From NCBI RefSeq assembly GCF_004349105.1, contig NZ_SMLB01000023.1, positions 26,065-90,064 on the forward strand: a stretch of DNA of 64,000 nucleotides, written 5' to 3'. This document shows positions 50,830-61,116 of the stretch, one piece after another. Source of the DNA: Jiangella aurantiaca. GTDB lineage: Bacteria > Actinomycetota > Actinomycetes > Jiangellales > Jiangellaceae. The notes under the pieces are model-generated. The model was given only the letters and a program-made list of their open reading frames with translations. It was not told the DNA's origin and did no database searches. Both the position numbers and the translations under genes were made by a program. Positions within the stretch are counted from its first letter, which is position 1. Each line of letters opens with the position of its first letter.

Positions 50830-51876
50830 ATGGCACGCCATTCCGTGATTGACGGCACAGCGCCGCTTGGCGTGGTGATCGTCGGTGCCGGCTTCATCGC
50901 CGACCACCACGGCGCCGCGCTGCGCGCCAGCTCGCGCGCCCGCCTCGCCGGCATCGTCGACGTCGACGCCGGCCGGGCCAGCGCCGCCGCGACCGCCGCC
51001 GGCGGCGTGCCGTGGACCACCGACCTGGCCGCGGCGCTGGCCCGGCCCGACGTCGGCGCCGCCATCGTATGCACGCCGAACGTGACGCACGAGCCCATCG
51101 CACTGCAGATCGCCGCCGCCGGCAAGCACCTGCTGATGGAGAAGCCACTGACGATCACGGCGCCGTCCGCCCGGGCCGTCGTCGACGCGTTCGACGCCGC
51201 CGGGACGGTGGTGATGGCCGCGCACACCCACCGGTTCTACGACTACGCCCGCGCGGTGGACGACGCGATCGCCGGCGGCGCCGTCGGGCGGCCGGTGTTC
51301 GCCCGGCTCGCGCTGCTGGGCGGCTGGATCTGGCCGGACTGGCGGGCCTGGGTGCTCGACCCGGCGAAGTCCGGCGGGCACGCGCTGCACAACGGCGTCC
51401 ACCTGCTCGACCTGGTCAGCTGGTGGCTGCGCGACGAGCCGGTCTCCGTCTACGCGCGCGGCCGAGCGCAGACCGCCGCCGAGCTGCGCATCCACGATTA
51501 CCTGGAGATGCACGTGGAGTACGCCCGTGGCGCCGACGCGGTGTGCGAGATGAGCCGTGGGCACCGCCCGTCCACACTGGACCGCCGCGACGTGCTGATC
51601 GCCGGCACCGAGGGCGTGCTGCAGCTGCCGGCCGACGGCTGGGGGTCGACGGTCGTGACGGAGTCCGGCACCAGCCTGCTGCACCCGCAGGCCGCCAACG
51701 GGTTCGCCGTCCAGCTCGACGCCTGGCTGGACGCGATCGCCGACCCGCGGGCCGAGCGGGCGATGACGCCGGCCGACGCGGTCCGCGCGGTAGCGCTGGG
51801 CGTCGCGACCGAGCTGTCCATCGAGCGTGGCGAGCCGGTCACGCTCGACGAGGTCATGGAAGGAGTGCGCCGATGA
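50830..51876 (+). CDS. Gfo/Idh/MocA-family oxidoreductase
   Basis: A 348-residue NAD(P)-dependent sugar or inositol dehydrogenase-type enzyme. It has the Rossmann motif V-I-V-G-A-G-F-I-A near the N-terminus, the family motif M-E-K-P-L-T-I near residue 102, and a C-terminal substrate domain with H-N-G-V-H-L-L-D in the active-site region. First gene of the long plus operon; its stop overlaps the next start as ATGA. Likely oxidises a sugar ring hydroxyl; substrate unknown. Confidence 0.9.
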   Translation: MARHSVIDGTAPLGVVIVGAGFIADHHGAALRASSRARLAGIVDVDAGRASAAATAAGGVPWTTDLAAALARPDVGAAIVCTPNVTHEPIALQIAAAGKHLLMEKPLTITAPSARAVVDAFDAAGTVVMAAHTHRFYDYARAVDDAIAGGAVGRPVFARLALLGGWIWPDWRAWVLDPAKSGGHALHNGVHLLDLVSWWLRDEPVSVYARGRAQTAAELRIHDYLEMHVEYARGADAVCEMSRGHRPSTLDRRDVLIAGTEGVLQLPADGWGSTVVTESGTSLLHPQAANGFAVQLDAWLDAIADPRAERAMTPADAVRAVALGVATELSIERGEPVTLDEVMEGVRR

Positions 51877-52907
51877 GCGAGGGGACCCTCGGCGTTCTGC
51901 TGCTCGGCTTCGCCGGCCTCGGCCCGGACCAGGACCACCAGCAGGACATGTACCTGCCGGCGTTCGGCACCCACGACGGCTTCGAGGTCGTCGCGGCCGC
52001 CGGCACGCCCGGCGACGCCGCCGACCAGGCGGCGGCCGAGCGGCTGGCCGGCAAGCTCGGCCTGCCCGCCCCGGCAGCGGACCTCGACGCCGCGCTCGCC
52101 GACCCCGCCGTCGACGTCGTCAGCGTCTGCGCCCCGCCGGAGCGCCGCGTGGACGCCGTCATCGCCGCACTCCGCGCGGGCAAGCACGTGCTCGTCGACA
52201 AGCCGCTGGCACTCACCGCCGCGGACGCCGCCCGGGTCGCCGCCGTCGCCGCGGAGTCCGGGACGGTCTGCCTCCCAGCGCACCACCAGCGGTTCCACCC
52301 GATGATCGCGGCCGCCCGCGGCGCCGTCGCCGGCGGGAAGGTGGGCCTGCCGTGGAACGTGCAGGCAGACTTCCTGGTCGCGGGCGGCACGCCGTCGCCG
52401 GCCGGCGAGCTGGCGAACTTCGCCGTATACCCGGTCGACGTGGTGCTCGCGCTCACCGGGCTGCGGGTCCGCCGGGTGTACGCGCGCCTCTCGACGTACT
52501 GGACCGACGGCGGCGCGGACGACTTCGCGCTGCTCTTCCTCACCCACGAGAACGGGCTGACCAGCACGATCAGCATCGGCCGGACCCGTGAGCTGGCCGA
52601 CACCCGGCCGGCCGGACTCGCCGTGCACCGCTACCGCGTCAGCGGCTCGCACGGCGTCCTCGACATCGACGCCTCGCGCCCGGCTGTCGTCCTACGCCGG
52701 GCCGAGGCGTCGAGCCAAACGTGGCACGGGGCCGGGACCGTGGACCGGCTGCTCGACGAGCTGCACGCGGCCGTGTCCGCGGGTCGCCCGAGCAGCCCGT
52801 CCGCCGCCGACGCCGTCCACATCGCCGAGATCGTCGACGCGGCCCGCACCTCGGGCGTGTCCGGGCACCCCGTCGACCTCCGCTCAGACCAGGAAGGCAG
52901 CCGATGA
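51873..52907 (+). CDS. Gfo/Idh/MocA-family oxidoreductase, second copy
   Basis: A 344-residue member of the same family. Its nucleotide-binding loop is unusual (L-L-L-G-F-A-G-L-G-P-D-Q-D-H-Q), but the cofactor motif V-D-K-P-L-A-L near residue 110 and the PAHHQRFHP segment are typical. It is diverged from its neighbour, so the two probably act on successive intermediates or form a heteromer. ATGA overlaps join it to both neighbours. Confidence 0.87.
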   Translation: MSEGTLGVLLLGFAGLGPDQDHQQDMYLPAFGTHDGFEVVAAAGTPGDAADQAAAERLAGKLGLPAPAADLDAALADPAVDVVSVCAPPERRVDAVIAALRAGKHVLVDKPLALTAADAARVAAVAAESGTVCLPAHHQRFHPMIAAARGAVAGGKVGLPWNVQADFLVAGGTPSPAGELANFAVYPVDVVLALTGLRVRRVYARLSTYWTDGGADDFALLFLTHENGLTSTISIGRTRELADTRPAGLAVHRYRVSGSHGVLDIDASRPAVVLRRAEASSQTWHGAGTVDRLLDELHAAVSAGRPSSPSAADAVHIAEIVDAARTSGVSGHPVDLRSDQEGSR

Positions 52908-53773
52908 AGCTGGTCAGCTACACCCGCGACGGCGTCACCCGGCACGGGTACGTCGCCGACGAGGCCGCGACCACCGTGGCCGAGCTCGGCGACGGCGACC
53001 TCACCGCGCTGGTTCAGGCCGGTGCCGGCACGACCGGCTGGCAGCCGGCCGACCCGGCCGCGACCCACCCGCTGACCGGGGTCGAACTCCGCGCCCCGAT
53101 CACGCGCCCCACGAAGGTGCTGGCGGTGGCCGCGAACTACCAGGAGCACGTCGCCGAGGGCGGCGGCGAGCCCCTGGACAAGAGCACCCTGGCGCCGCGG
53201 CTGTTCCTCAAGCCCGGCACGTCCGTCACGAATCCCGGCGCGGACATCCCCCTGCCGTCGGTCAGCACCCAGGTCGACTGGGAGGCCGAGCTGGTCGTCG
53301 TCATCGGGCGTGGCGGCAAGGACATCCCGGTGGAGCGGGCACTCGAGTACGTGGCCGGCTACGCCGTGGGCAACGACGTGTCGGCCCGGTCGGTCGACTA
53401 CGGGTACGAGCGCGACACCTCGTCCTCCGCGGTCACGTTCTTCGACTGGCTCGCCGGCAAGTGGCCGGACGGGTTCGCCCCGTACGGCCCCTACCTCGTC
53501 ACGGCTGACGAGGTGCCCGATCCACAGGACCTCGACGTCGAGCTCGAGGTCAACGGCACGCTCCGGCAGAAGGGGAGCACCGCCGACATGATCTTCACCG
53601 TGGCCGAACTGGTCTCGTTCGCGTCGCGGCTGATGACTCTCGAGCCCACCGACATCATCATGACCGGGACGCCGGCCGGTGTCGGCGCGGCGTCGGGAAC
53701 CTATCTCGCCTCGGGCGACGAGATGACGGTGCGCATCGCCGGTCTCGGCACCCTCACCAACCGCGTCGTCTGA
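52904..53773 (+). CDS. Fumarylacetoacetate hydrolase (FAH) family protein
   Basis: A 289-residue FAH-superfamily enzyme. It has the core V-D-W-E-A-E-L-V-V-V-I-G with metal-ligand glutamates, Y-A-V-G-N-D-V-S-A-R-S with the metal-ligand Asp, and IIMTGTPAGVGAAS. The family cleaves C-C bonds or hydrates/decarboxylates 2-keto acids, including sugar-acid intermediates such as 2,4-diketo-3-deoxy acids. After two Gfo/Idh oxidoreductases this fits an oxidative, non-phosphorylating sugar breakdown route. It overlaps the previous gene by four bases and precedes the importer genes by 52 bases. Confidence 0.9.
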   Translation: MKLVSYTRDGVTRHGYVADEAATTVAELGDGDLTALVQAGAGTTGWQPADPAATHPLTGVELRAPITRPTKVLAVAANYQEHVAEGGGEPLDKSTLAPRLFLKPGTSVTNPGADIPLPSVSTQVDWEAELVVVIGRGGKDIPVERALEYVAGYAVGNDVSARSVDYGYERDTSSSAVTFFDWLAGKWPDGFAPYGPYLVTADEVPDPQDLDVELEVNGTLRQKGSTADMIFTVAELVSFASRLMTLEPTDIIMTGTPAGVGAASGTYLASGDEMTVRIAGLGTLTNRVV

Positions 53774-53825
53774 AACCCATCCGCCGGGCGCCTGTCCGGC
53801 CAGACCAGATCCCTGAGAGGTAGCT

Positions 53826-55475
53826 GTGAGACGTTCCCGAGCGCAACGCGCAGCCCTGATCTCCGCCGGCCTGTCCATGATCCTCGCCGTCGCGGCCTGT
53901 TCGGACCCGACCCAGAACGACGACACCGGCAACACCAGCGACGAGGGCACCGGCGGTGCCGCCGAGGACACCACGCTCAACGCGTACCTGTACCAGCCGC
54001 CGGCGGCGAACTGGAGTCCGATGGCCCCGGCCAGCGGCCCCGACGGCATCGTGATGAACCTCATCTACGACTCGCTGCTGGGCGTCGACCCGAACTACGA
54101 GCTGTACCCGCGGCTGGCCGCCGACCTGCCGGAGATCTCCGACGACGGCCTGACCATCACGTACAAGCTCAAGGAGGGGCTGACGTGGAGCGACGGTGAG
54201 CCCTTCACCGCCGAGGACGTCGTCTTCACCTACAACCTCATGGCCGACCCGGACACCGGCAGCACGGCGTCGGGGCGGTTCGCCGACGTCGTCGGCGGTC
54301 CCGAGGTCGCGGCGGGCACCGCCGACACCGTCACCGGCTTCTCCGCGCCCGACGAGCACACCTTCCAGATCCAGCTGACCAAGCCGAACGTCGGCCTGGT
54401 GGGCCTCACCGGCAACATCTGGATCGTCCCGCAGCACGTGCTGGCCGACGTGCCGGTGGACGAGATGGACACGGCGGAGTTCTTCACCCAGAACCCGAAC
54501 GTCGGCATGGGGCCGTACATCTTCCAGGAGTACGCCACCGACCAGTACATCCACCTGGTGAAGAACCCGGCGTTCCGCGAGGGCGAGGTGGACATCGACG
54601 AGATCTACCTGCGCCCGGTGACCTCCGACGTCGCGACAGCGCAGCTGGGCACCGGCGAGATGGACCTGGTGCAGATCTCGGCCGCGGACCTCGAGACGGT
54701 CGAGGGTCTCGACGGCATCGAGGTGGGCTCCGGCCCGGGCGCCGGTTACATCCGGACCTCGGTGAACGAGAAGAAGCCGTACCTGCAGGATCCGCGCCTG
54801 CGCCAGGCGATGCTCTACGCCGTCGACCGGCAGCAGCTGATCGACGAGGCGCTCGGCGGGCACGCGCAGCCGGTGAACGCCAGCTTCATGAACGACGCCC
54901 GTCCGGACGACCTGGAGACCTACGACTACGACCCGGACAAGGCCCGTGAGCTGCTGGCGGAGATGAACTGGGACCCGAACCAGGTGGTCACCCTCTCCTG
55001 GATCGCGGGCCAGCGCGACCGCGACACCGCGGCCACCATCCTGGAGAGTCAGCTCAACGCGGTCGGCATCAAGCTCCAGCTGAACCAGGTGCAGCCCGGC
55101 CAGCTGACGGACATGATGAACGACCAGTCCTACGACATGACGCTCTACGGTGGCGGCAACTACGCCACGGAGCCGTTCGCGGTCTTCGCGATCAACGCGT
55201 GCAGCACGCACTTCCCGACCGGCGGCAACCTGTCGTACTGGTGCAACGAAGAGTTCGACCAGCTGATGCTGGAGGCCAACGCGACGGTCGACGAGGCCGG
55301 CCGCTACGACCTCTACCAGCAGGCCGCACGCATCGAGAACGCCGAGGTGCCGATGATCTACCTGTACAACCCGGACACCATCTGGGCGCACACTGATGCG
55401 CTGAAGGGCTTCGTCCCCAACGGCGACTTCACCAACCCGTTCTGGAACGTCCAGGAATGGACGCTGGAGCGCTAG
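53826..55475 (+). CDS. Peptide/oligosaccharide-type ABC binding lipoprotein (SBP family 5)
   Basis: A 549-residue extracytoplasmic binding protein of the DppA/OppA family. The N-terminal signal ends in lipobox V-A-A-C (Cys near residue 25). The mature part begins with an acidic, Gly/Thr-rich linker and contains YKLKEGLTWSDGEPFTAEDV and DPRLRQAMLYAVDRQQLIDE, classic of this family. In soil bacteria the family also imports oligosaccharides and glycoconjugates. It starts at GTG and is separated from the permease genes by a hairpin. Confidence 0.92.
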   Translation: MRRSRAQRAALISAGLSMILAVAACSDPTQNDDTGNTSDEGTGGAAEDTTLNAYLYQPPAANWSPMAPASGPDGIVMNLIYDSLLGVDPNYELYPRLAADLPEISDDGLTITYKLKEGLTWSDGEPFTAEDVVFTYNLMADPDTGSTASGRFADVVGGPEVAAGTADTVTGFSAPDEHTFQIQLTKPNVGLVGLTGNIWIVPQHVLADVPVDEMDTAEFFTQNPNVGMGPYIFQEYATDQYIHLVKNPAFREGEVDIDEIYLRPVTSDVATAQLGTGEMDLVQISAADLETVEGLDGIEVGSGPGAGYIRTSVNEKKPYLQDPRLRQAMLYAVDRQQLIDEALGGHAQPVNASFMNDARPDDLETYDYDPDKARELLAEMNWDPNQVVTLSWIAGQRDRDTAATILESQLNAVGIKLQLNQVQPGQLTDMMNDQSYDMTLYGGGNYATEPFAVFAINACSTHFPTGGNLSYWCNEEFDQLMLEANATVDEAGRYDLYQQAARIENAEVPMIYLYNPDTIWAHTDALKGFVPNGDFTNPFWNVQEWTLER

Positions 55476-55486
55476 GTTTCGCACGA

Positions 55487-55519
55487 CGCCGGGCGGCTGC
55501 CACCCGCGGCCGCCCGGCG
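55487..55519 (+). terminator. Hairpin between binding-protein and permease genes
   Basis: CGCCGGGCGGC (55487-55497) pairs perfectly with 55509-55519 around an 11-base loop, starting 11 bases after the stop. Such hairpins often protect the upstream message or cause partial termination, giving more binding protein than permease. Confidence 0.65.
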
Positions 55520-55546
55520 GTTGGCCGGACGAGGAGGAGGTGAGCG

Positions 55547-56506
55547 GTGACGGCGTTCGTCGTCAGGCGGATCCTGGTGAACATCATCGTGTTCATCCTG
55601 ATCGGAATCGGCGTGTTCCTGCTGGTTCGCGCGGCACCGGGCGACCCGGTGCGGATGATGATCAGGCCGGAGGACCTGCAAGAGGGCAGCGAGGCGTTCA
55701 TCCAGGGCCGGCGCGAGGAGCTGGGGCTCAACGATCCGATCCTCGTGCAGTACGCCCGGTGGTTCCTCGACGCGCTCACCGGCGACCTGGGCTCGTCCTT
55801 CATCAGCCGGCAGCCGGTGAGCGGACTGCTGGCCGAGCGGCTCGGCCCGACGATCCTGCTGATGTCGACGGCGCTGGGCATCTCGCTGCTGATCGCCATC
55901 CCACTGGGCACGGTGGCGGCGATCCGGCGCAACACCAGCGTCGACTACGCGGCCGCGGCGCTCAGCCTCGGCGTCATCTCGATCCCGTCGTTCTTCCTCG
56001 GGATCGTCGCGATCTACGTCTTCTCGCTGCAGCTGGGGTGGCTGCCGTCGTCGGGGATGTCCACGCCCGGCGGCGGAGGCGGCACCGACGTGCTGCAGCA
56101 CCTGATCATGCCGGCGGCGATCCTCGGGCTGGCCGGTGCCGGCCCGCTGACGAGGTACGTGCGCGGCAGCCTGATCGACGAGCTGTCCGCGGACTACGTG
56201 CGGACGGCCGAGGCCAAGGGCGGCTCGCCGGCCCGCGTGGTCACCCGGCACGCGCTGCGCAACTCGCTGATCCCGCTGATCACCATCATCATGATCAACA
56301 TCCCGCAGATGCTGGCCGGCGCCGTCGTCCTGGAGCAGGTGTTCGCCTGGCCGGGCATGGGCCAGCTGGCCGTGCGGGCCGTCACGCAGCAGGACTACCC
56401 GGTGATCGTCGGGTTCGCGCTGTACGTGGCCGCGCTGGTGCTGATCTGCAACCTGATCGCGGACATCGCGTACGCGATCGTCGACCCGAGAGTGAAGGTG
56501 TCATGA
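55547..56506 (+). CDS. Peptide-type ABC permease, DppB family
   Basis: A 319-residue permease with six membrane segments. The DppB-type start (V-V-R-R-I-L-V-N-I-I-V-F-I-L-I-G-I-G-V-F), the periplasmic loop with RREELGLNDPILVQYARWF, and the EAA loop near residue 225 (DYVRTAEAKGGSPARVVTRH) are all present. It has GAGGAGGAGG before its GTG start. The ATGA overlap with the next permease gene implies equal synthesis. Confidence 0.93.
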   Translation: MTAFVVRRILVNIIVFILIGIGVFLLVRAAPGDPVRMMIRPEDLQEGSEAFIQGRREELGLNDPILVQYARWFLDALTGDLGSSFISRQPVSGLLAERLGPTILLMSTALGISLLIAIPLGTVAAIRRNTSVDYAAAALSLGVISIPSFFLGIVAIYVFSLQLGWLPSSGMSTPGGGGGTDVLQHLIMPAAILGLAGAGPLTRYVRGSLIDELSADYVRTAEAKGGSPARVVTRHALRNSLIPLITIIMINIPQMLAGAVVLEQVFAWPGMGQLAVRAVTQQDYPVIVGFALYVAALVLICNLIADIAYAIVDPRVKVS

Positions 56507-57453
56507 GCGACCTGCGCCCTTCCCTCGACACTCCCGACGTCGCAGCCGCCGAGGAGGTGGTGGCCGCCGAGGCGACGGCCACCGGCGTCCGGACACAGCG
56601 GCGGTCGCCGGCCGCGATGGCCGTTCGCCGGTTCAAGCGGAACAAGGTCGCCGTCGCCGGCGGCGTGTTCCTGCTGATCATTCTGGTACTGGCGCTCTTC
56701 GCGCCGCTCATCGCGCAGCAGTCACCGACCGCGGTCGACCTCGGGCAGATCCGGCGGCCGCCGTCGGGCGAGCACTGGTTGGGCACCGATGCGTCGGGCC
56801 GCGACGTCTTCGCCCGGCTGCTCTACGCCGCCCGGGTTTCGCTACTCGTCGGCGTGTTCGCGGCGCTCGTGTCGGTGCTGCTGGGCACCGTGATCGGCGC
56901 GGTGGCCGGGCTGTTCGGCGGCTGGGTCGACACCCTGCTGATGCGCACGGCCGACATGGTGCTGTCGTTCCCGCCCATCGTGGTCATCATCGTGCTGGCC
57001 GGCCTCCTGGGGCCGAGCATCCCGATCCTCATCATCGCGATCGCCGCCACCACCTGGCCGACGCCGGCCCGGCTGGTGCGCGGCGTCACGCTGACCGTGC
57101 GGGAACGCGAGTACCTGCATGCCGCCCGGGTCGCCGGGGCGTCGCGCGGCTGGCTGCTGCGCAAGCACATCGTGCCCGCGGCCATGGGCCAGATCGTGGT
57201 GGTCGGCACCCTTCTGGTCGCCCAGGCGATCCTCGCCGAGGCGGTGCTGTCGTTCCTCGGGCTCGGCGTTCAGCCGCCGCAGGCCAGCTGGGGCAACATG
57301 CTCAACGACGCGCAGAGCCTCACGGTCATCCAGTCCATGCCCTGGCTGTGGCTGCCGCCGGGCCTGGCCATCGCCGCGACGGTGCTCGCGGTCAACTTCG
57401 TCGGCGACGGCCTGCGCGACGCCGTCGACCCGCGGCAGTCGGGGAGGTCGTGA
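56503..57453 (+). CDS. Peptide-type ABC permease, DppC family
   Basis: A 316-residue permease with a hydrophilic N-terminus of about 50 residues that includes the OppC_N-like [10 protein letters not shown]. Six membrane segments follow, with the DppC signatures [20 protein letters not shown] and the EAA loop [20 protein letters not shown]. Pairs with the DppB-type protein. Its TGA shares one base with the ATG of the first ATPase gene. Confidence 0.93.
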   Translation: MSDLRPSLDTPDVAAAEEVVAAEATATGVRTQRRSPAAMAVRRFKRNKVAVAGGVFLLIILVLALFAPLIAQQSPTAVDLGQIRRPPSGEHWLGTDASGRDVFARLLYAARVSLLVGVFAALVSVLLGTVIGAVAGLFGGWVDTLLMRTADMVLSFPPIVVIIVLAGLLGPSIPILIIAIAATTWPTPARLVRGVTLTVREREYLHAARVAGASRGWLLRKHIVPAAMGQIVVVGTLLVAQAILAEAVLSFLGLGVQPPQASWGNMLNDAQSLTVIQSMPWLWLPPGLAIAATVLAVNFVGDGLRDAVDPRQSGRS

Positions 57454-58469
57454 TGGACGACAACACCGAACCGCTGCTGGTGATCGACGACCTCGCCGTG
57501 GAGTTCCGGACCGACGAGGGCGTGGTCAAGGCCGTCGACGGGGCCGCGTTCACCATCGACCGGGGCGAGATCGTCGGCGTCGTGGGCGAGTCCGGCTCCG
57601 GCAAGAGCGTCACGGCGATGTCGATCCTCGGCCTGGTGAAGTCGGGCCGGCGGGTCCGCGGGGCGATCCGGTTCCGCGGCCGCGACCTCGGCACGCTGCC
57701 GGCCAAGGAGCTGCGCTCGATCCGGGGCGCGGAGATCGCGATGATCTTCCAGGACCCGATGACGGCGCTCAACCCCGTCGTCACCATCGGCAGGCAGATC
57801 GTCGAGGCGCTGCGGCTGCACGACAAGAGGCTCTCCAAGGCCGCGGCCCGCGACCGCGCGATCGAGCTGCTCGCCCTGGTCGGCATGCCCGATGCCGCGG
57901 CCAGGTTCAAGCAGTTCCCGCACGAGTTCTCCGGCGGCATGCGCCAGCGCGCGATGATCGCGATGGCGATCGCCAACGGCCCGAGCCTGCTCATCGCCGA
58001 CGAGCCGACCACGGCGCTCGACGTCACCATCCAGGCGCAGGTGCTCGACCTGCTGAAGGTGGCGCAGCAGGAGACCCAGGCGGCGACGCTGCTCATCACG
58101 CACGACCTCGGCGTGGTGGCCGAGCTGGCCGACCGCGTCGTCGTCATGTACGCCGGCCGCGTGGTCGAGCAGGGCGACGTCACCACCGTCTTCACCGCGC
58201 CGCGGCATCCGTACACCGTCGGGCTGCTGGAGAGCCTGCCGCGGCTGGACCGCGACGTCGACGAGCTGCACCCGATCCCGGGCAGCCCGCCGAGCCTGCT
58301 CGCCCCGCCACCGGGCTGCCCGTTCCACCCGCGCTGCCCGCTGGCCCGCGACCGCTGCCGCACCGAGCGGCCGGAGCTGCGGGTGGTCGGCAACGGCACC
58401 GCGGTCCACCGGACCGCCTGCCACTTCGCCGAGGAGCTCGCGGCCGTCCCCACGGAGGTGACCCGATGA
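57453..58469 (+). CDS. Peptide-type ABC ATPase, DppD family
   Basis: A 338-residue ATPase with Walker A G-E-S-G-S-G-K-S (near residue 45), signature [15 protein letters not shown] (near 160), Walker [13 protein letters not shown], and a C-terminal oligopeptide-transporter domain with clustered Cys ([15 protein letters not shown]), typical of Opp/Dpp ATPases. Works with the DppF-type partner below. The four-base overlap with it indicates coupled translation. Confidence 0.93.
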   Translation: MDDNTEPLLVIDDLAVEFRTDEGVVKAVDGAAFTIDRGEIVGVVGESGSGKSVTAMSILGLVKSGRRVRGAIRFRGRDLGTLPAKELRSIRGAEIAMIFQDPMTALNPVVTIGRQIVEALRLHDKRLSKAAARDRAIELLALVGMPDAAARFKQFPHEFSGGMRQRAMIAMAIANGPSLLIADEPTTALDVTIQAQVLDLLKVAQQETQAATLLITHDLGVVAELADRVVVMYAGRVVEQGDVTTVFTAPRHPYTVGLLESLPRLDRDVDELHPIPGSPPSLLAPPPGCPFHPRCPLARDRCRTERPELRVVGNGTAVHRTACHFAEELAAVPTEVTR

Positions 58470-59515
58470 CCGTCGAGACGGCGGCCGCCGAGCGGCTGGA
58501 GCACCTGGGCGAGGAGGTCCTGCGGGTCGAGGACCTGACGATGCACTTCCCGATCCGCGGCGGGGTGTTCCGCCGCCCGGTCGGCGCGGTCCGGGCCGTC
58601 GACGGCGTCTCGTTCGCCATCGACCAGGGCGAGACGTTGAGCCTGGTCGGCGAGTCCGGCTGCGGCAAGTCGACCACCGGGCGCATGGTGGTGCGGCTGC
58701 TGGAGCCGACGTCCGGGCGCATCCTCTACCGCGGCCACGACCTCGCGACGATGAGCGAGGACGAGCTGCGGCCGTGGCGCAGCAAGACGCAGATCGTCTT
58801 CCAGGACCCGTACGCCTCGCTGTCGCCGCGGATGACGGTGCACGACATCGTCGCCGAGCCGCTGCGGGTGCAGGGCCGCTACCGGCGGGGCGGCGCCGAC
58901 CGCGTGTCGGAGCTGCTCGACCTCGTCGGCCTGCAGCCCGAGCACGCCAACCGGTACGCGCACGAGTTCTCCGGCGGCCAGCGTCAGCGCATCGGCATCG
59001 CCCGAGCGCTCGCGCTCGACCCCGAGCTGCTGGTGCTGGACGAGCCGGTCAGCGCCCTCGACGTCTCGATCCAGGCACAGGTGGTGAACCAGCTGCGCGA
59101 ACTGCAGCAGCGGCTGGGGCTGGCGTACCTTTTCATCTCGCACGACCTCTCGATCGTGCGGCACGTGTCGCACCGGATCGCCGTCATGTATCTCGGCGTC
59201 ATCGTCGAGACCGGCAGCCGCGACGAGATCTTCACCGCGCCGACCCACCCGTACACGCAGGCGCTGCTGTCCTCGGTGCCGGTGCCGGACCCGCGGCTGC
59301 GCGGCGCCCGCGAGCGGATCACCCTCAAGGGCGACGTGCCGAACCCGGCGAACCCGCCGTCGGGCTGCCGGTTCCGGACCCGCTGCTGGAAGGCCGAGGC
59401 CAAGTGCGCCGAAGAGGTGCCCGCGCTCGAGGACCGGCTGGGCACCGGCCACCCGAGCGCCTGCCACTTCCCGGAGCTGCTGCCCGTGCTGCCGACCTCG
59501 GGGGCCGCCTCGTGA
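58466..59515 (+). CDS. Peptide-type ABC ATPase, DppF family
   Basis: A 349-residue partner ATPase. Walker [10 protein letters not shown] (near 62), Q-loop [17 protein letters not shown], signature [15 protein letters not shown], Walker [16 protein letters not shown] and the C-terminal oligopeptide domain with G-C-R-F-R-T-R-C are all intact. The complete set (binding protein, two permeases, two ATPases) predicts a working importer. The downstream D-aminoacylase-like gene overlaps by GTGA. Confidence 0.93.
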   Translation: MTVETAAAERLEHLGEEVLRVEDLTMHFPIRGGVFRRPVGAVRAVDGVSFAIDQGETLSLVGESGCGKSTTGRMVVRLLEPTSGRILYRGHDLATMSEDELRPWRSKTQIVFQDPYASLSPRMTVHDIVAEPLRVQGRYRRGGADRVSELLDLVGLQPEHANRYAHEFSGGQRQRIGIARALALDPELLVLDEPVSALDVSIQAQVVNQLRELQQRLGLAYLFISHDLSIVRHVSHRIAVMYLGVIVETGSRDEIFTAPTHPYTQALLSSVPVPDPRLRGARERITLKGDVPNPANPPSGCRFRTRCWKAEAKCAEEVPALEDRLGTGHPSACHFPELLPVLPTSGAAS

Positions 59516-61116
59516 CCCTGGATCTGCTGATCACCGGTGGGACGGTCGTCGACGGCACGGGCGCCGACGGCGTCAGGGCTGACGTCGCGGTCGCCGGCGG
59601 GGTGATCGTGGCGGTGGGCCAGTACCCCGTCGAGGCCGACGCCGCCCGGATCGTCGACGCCACCGGGAAGGTCGTCTGCCCCGGCTTCGTCGACCTGCAC
59701 ACCCACTCCGACCTCACCCTGCTGTCCGCGCCGGAGGGCCGTAGCGCGGTCCATCAGGGCGTCACGACGACGGTGATCGGCAACTGCGGGCTGGGGGTCG
59801 CGCCGCTGGCCGCCGGTGCCGACGTCGGCGGCGTGCGGGCCGCGGTCGGCTACCTCGACCTCGACCCGTCCGTCGACTGGACCTGGCGGTCCTACGGCGA
59901 CTACCTGGACGCCGTCGCCGCCACCCGGCCCAGCCTCAACGTCGCCGGACTGGTCGGGCACCTGCCGCTGCACGCGGGCGTCGTCGGGTTCGACGACCGC
60001 GGGCCGACGCCACACGAGCTGGACGAGATGACGTCGCTGCTGGCCGACGCGCTCGACGCCGGCGCCGTGGGCCTGTCCACCGGGCTGATGTACGCGCCGC
60101 TGACGTTCGCCCGCCGGGCCGAGCTGGTCGCGCTGGCCGAGGTCGTCGCCGCCCACGACGCGCTGTTCGCCTGGCACCTGCGCGACTACGCCGACGAGGT
60201 GCTGCCCGCCGTCCGTGAGGCGCTGGACATCGCCGCGGCGACCGGGGTGCGCACCCAGCTGTCGCACCTCACCGCCGTCGGCCGGCGCAACTGGGGCAGC
60301 GTCGCCACGGCGCTGGACCTGATCGAGGCCGCGCGCGACGACGGCCTGGACGTCGCCGTCGACATGTACCCGTACCTCGCCGGCAACGCGCCGCTGGCGC
60401 AGCGGCTGCCCGCATGGGCGCAGGCCGGCGGCGACGCCGCGATGCGCGCCCGGCTCGCCGATCCCGGCGCCGTCGCCCGGATCCGCGAGGCGTGGGCCGG
60501 CGACGCGCTCGGCTGGGACGAGATCACCGTCAACTCCGCGCCGGACGCGGCCGTCGTCGGGTACACCGTCACGAAGTTGGCCGCCGACCGCGGCACCGAC
60601 CCGGACACCGTCGCGCTCGACCTGCTGGCCCGGTTCGGCAACGCGGTGTCGATGGTGGCCGGTGGCCGCGACGCCGGCGACCTGCGCGCCGTCCTGACCC
60701 ACCCCGCGTCCGTCATCGGCTCCGACGGCCAGGCGCTGGACGTCGACGGGCCCACCGGTCAGGGCATGCCGCACCCGCGGTCGTACGGCACCTACCCGCG
60801 CCTGCTCTCCGAGCACGTGGCCGACGGCACGCTCACGCTGCCCGAGGCGATCCGCAAGTGCACCTCGGGTGCGGCGCGCCGGGCGGGTATCACCGATCGT
60901 GGGACCATCACCGCAGGGCAGGCCGCCGACATCGTGGTGATCGACGTCGGACGGCTCGCCGACCGCGCCACGTTCGCCGACCCCAGGCAGTACCCCGCCG
61001 GCGTCGACGCCGTGATCGTCAACGGCGAGCCGACGATCGTCTACGGGCAGCACACCGGCGCGCGCGCCGGCCACGTACTCAGAGCAGGGACGAAGGACAA
61101 GGGGCAGCGATCATGA
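59512..61116 (+). CDS. D-aminoacylase/N-acyl-D-amino-acid deacylase-like amidohydrolase
   Basis: A 534-residue metal-dependent amidohydrolase. It has V-D-L-H-T-H-S-D (HxH zinc ligands near residue 65), G-N-C-G-L-G with the conserved Cys near residue 93, and [10 protein letters not shown] and [10 protein letters not shown] for further ligands and the catalytic Asp. The family removes acyl groups from N-acyl-D-amino acids; some members hydrolyse other N-acyl or cyclic imide substrates. Coupled to an importer, it probably opens an amide bond in the imported compound. Confidence 0.88.
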   Translation: MTLDLLITGGTVVDGTGADGVRADVAVAGGVIVAVGQYPVEADAARIVDATGKVVCPGFVDLHTHSDLTLLSAPEGRSAVHQGVTTTVIGNCGLGVAPLAAGADVGGVRAAVGYLDLDPSVDWTWRSYGDYLDAVAATRPSLNVAGLVGHLPLHAGVVGFDDRGPTPHELDEMTSLLADALDAGAVGLSTGLMYAPLTFARRAELVALAEVVAAHDALFAWHLRDYADEVLPAVREALDIAAATGVRTQLSHLTAVGRRNWGSVATALDLIEAARDDGLDVAVDMYPYLAGNAPLAQRLPAWAQAGGDAAMRARLADPGAVARIREAWAGDALGWDEITVNSAPDAAVVGYTVTKLAADRGTDPDTVALDLLARFGNAVSMVAGGRDAGDLRAVLTHPASVIGSDGQALDVDGPTGQGMPHPRSYGTYPRLLSEHVADGTLTLPEAIRKCTSGAARRAGITDRGTITAGQAADIVVIDVGRLADRATFADPRQYPAGVDAVIVNGEPTIVYGQHTGARAGHVLRAGTKDKGQRS

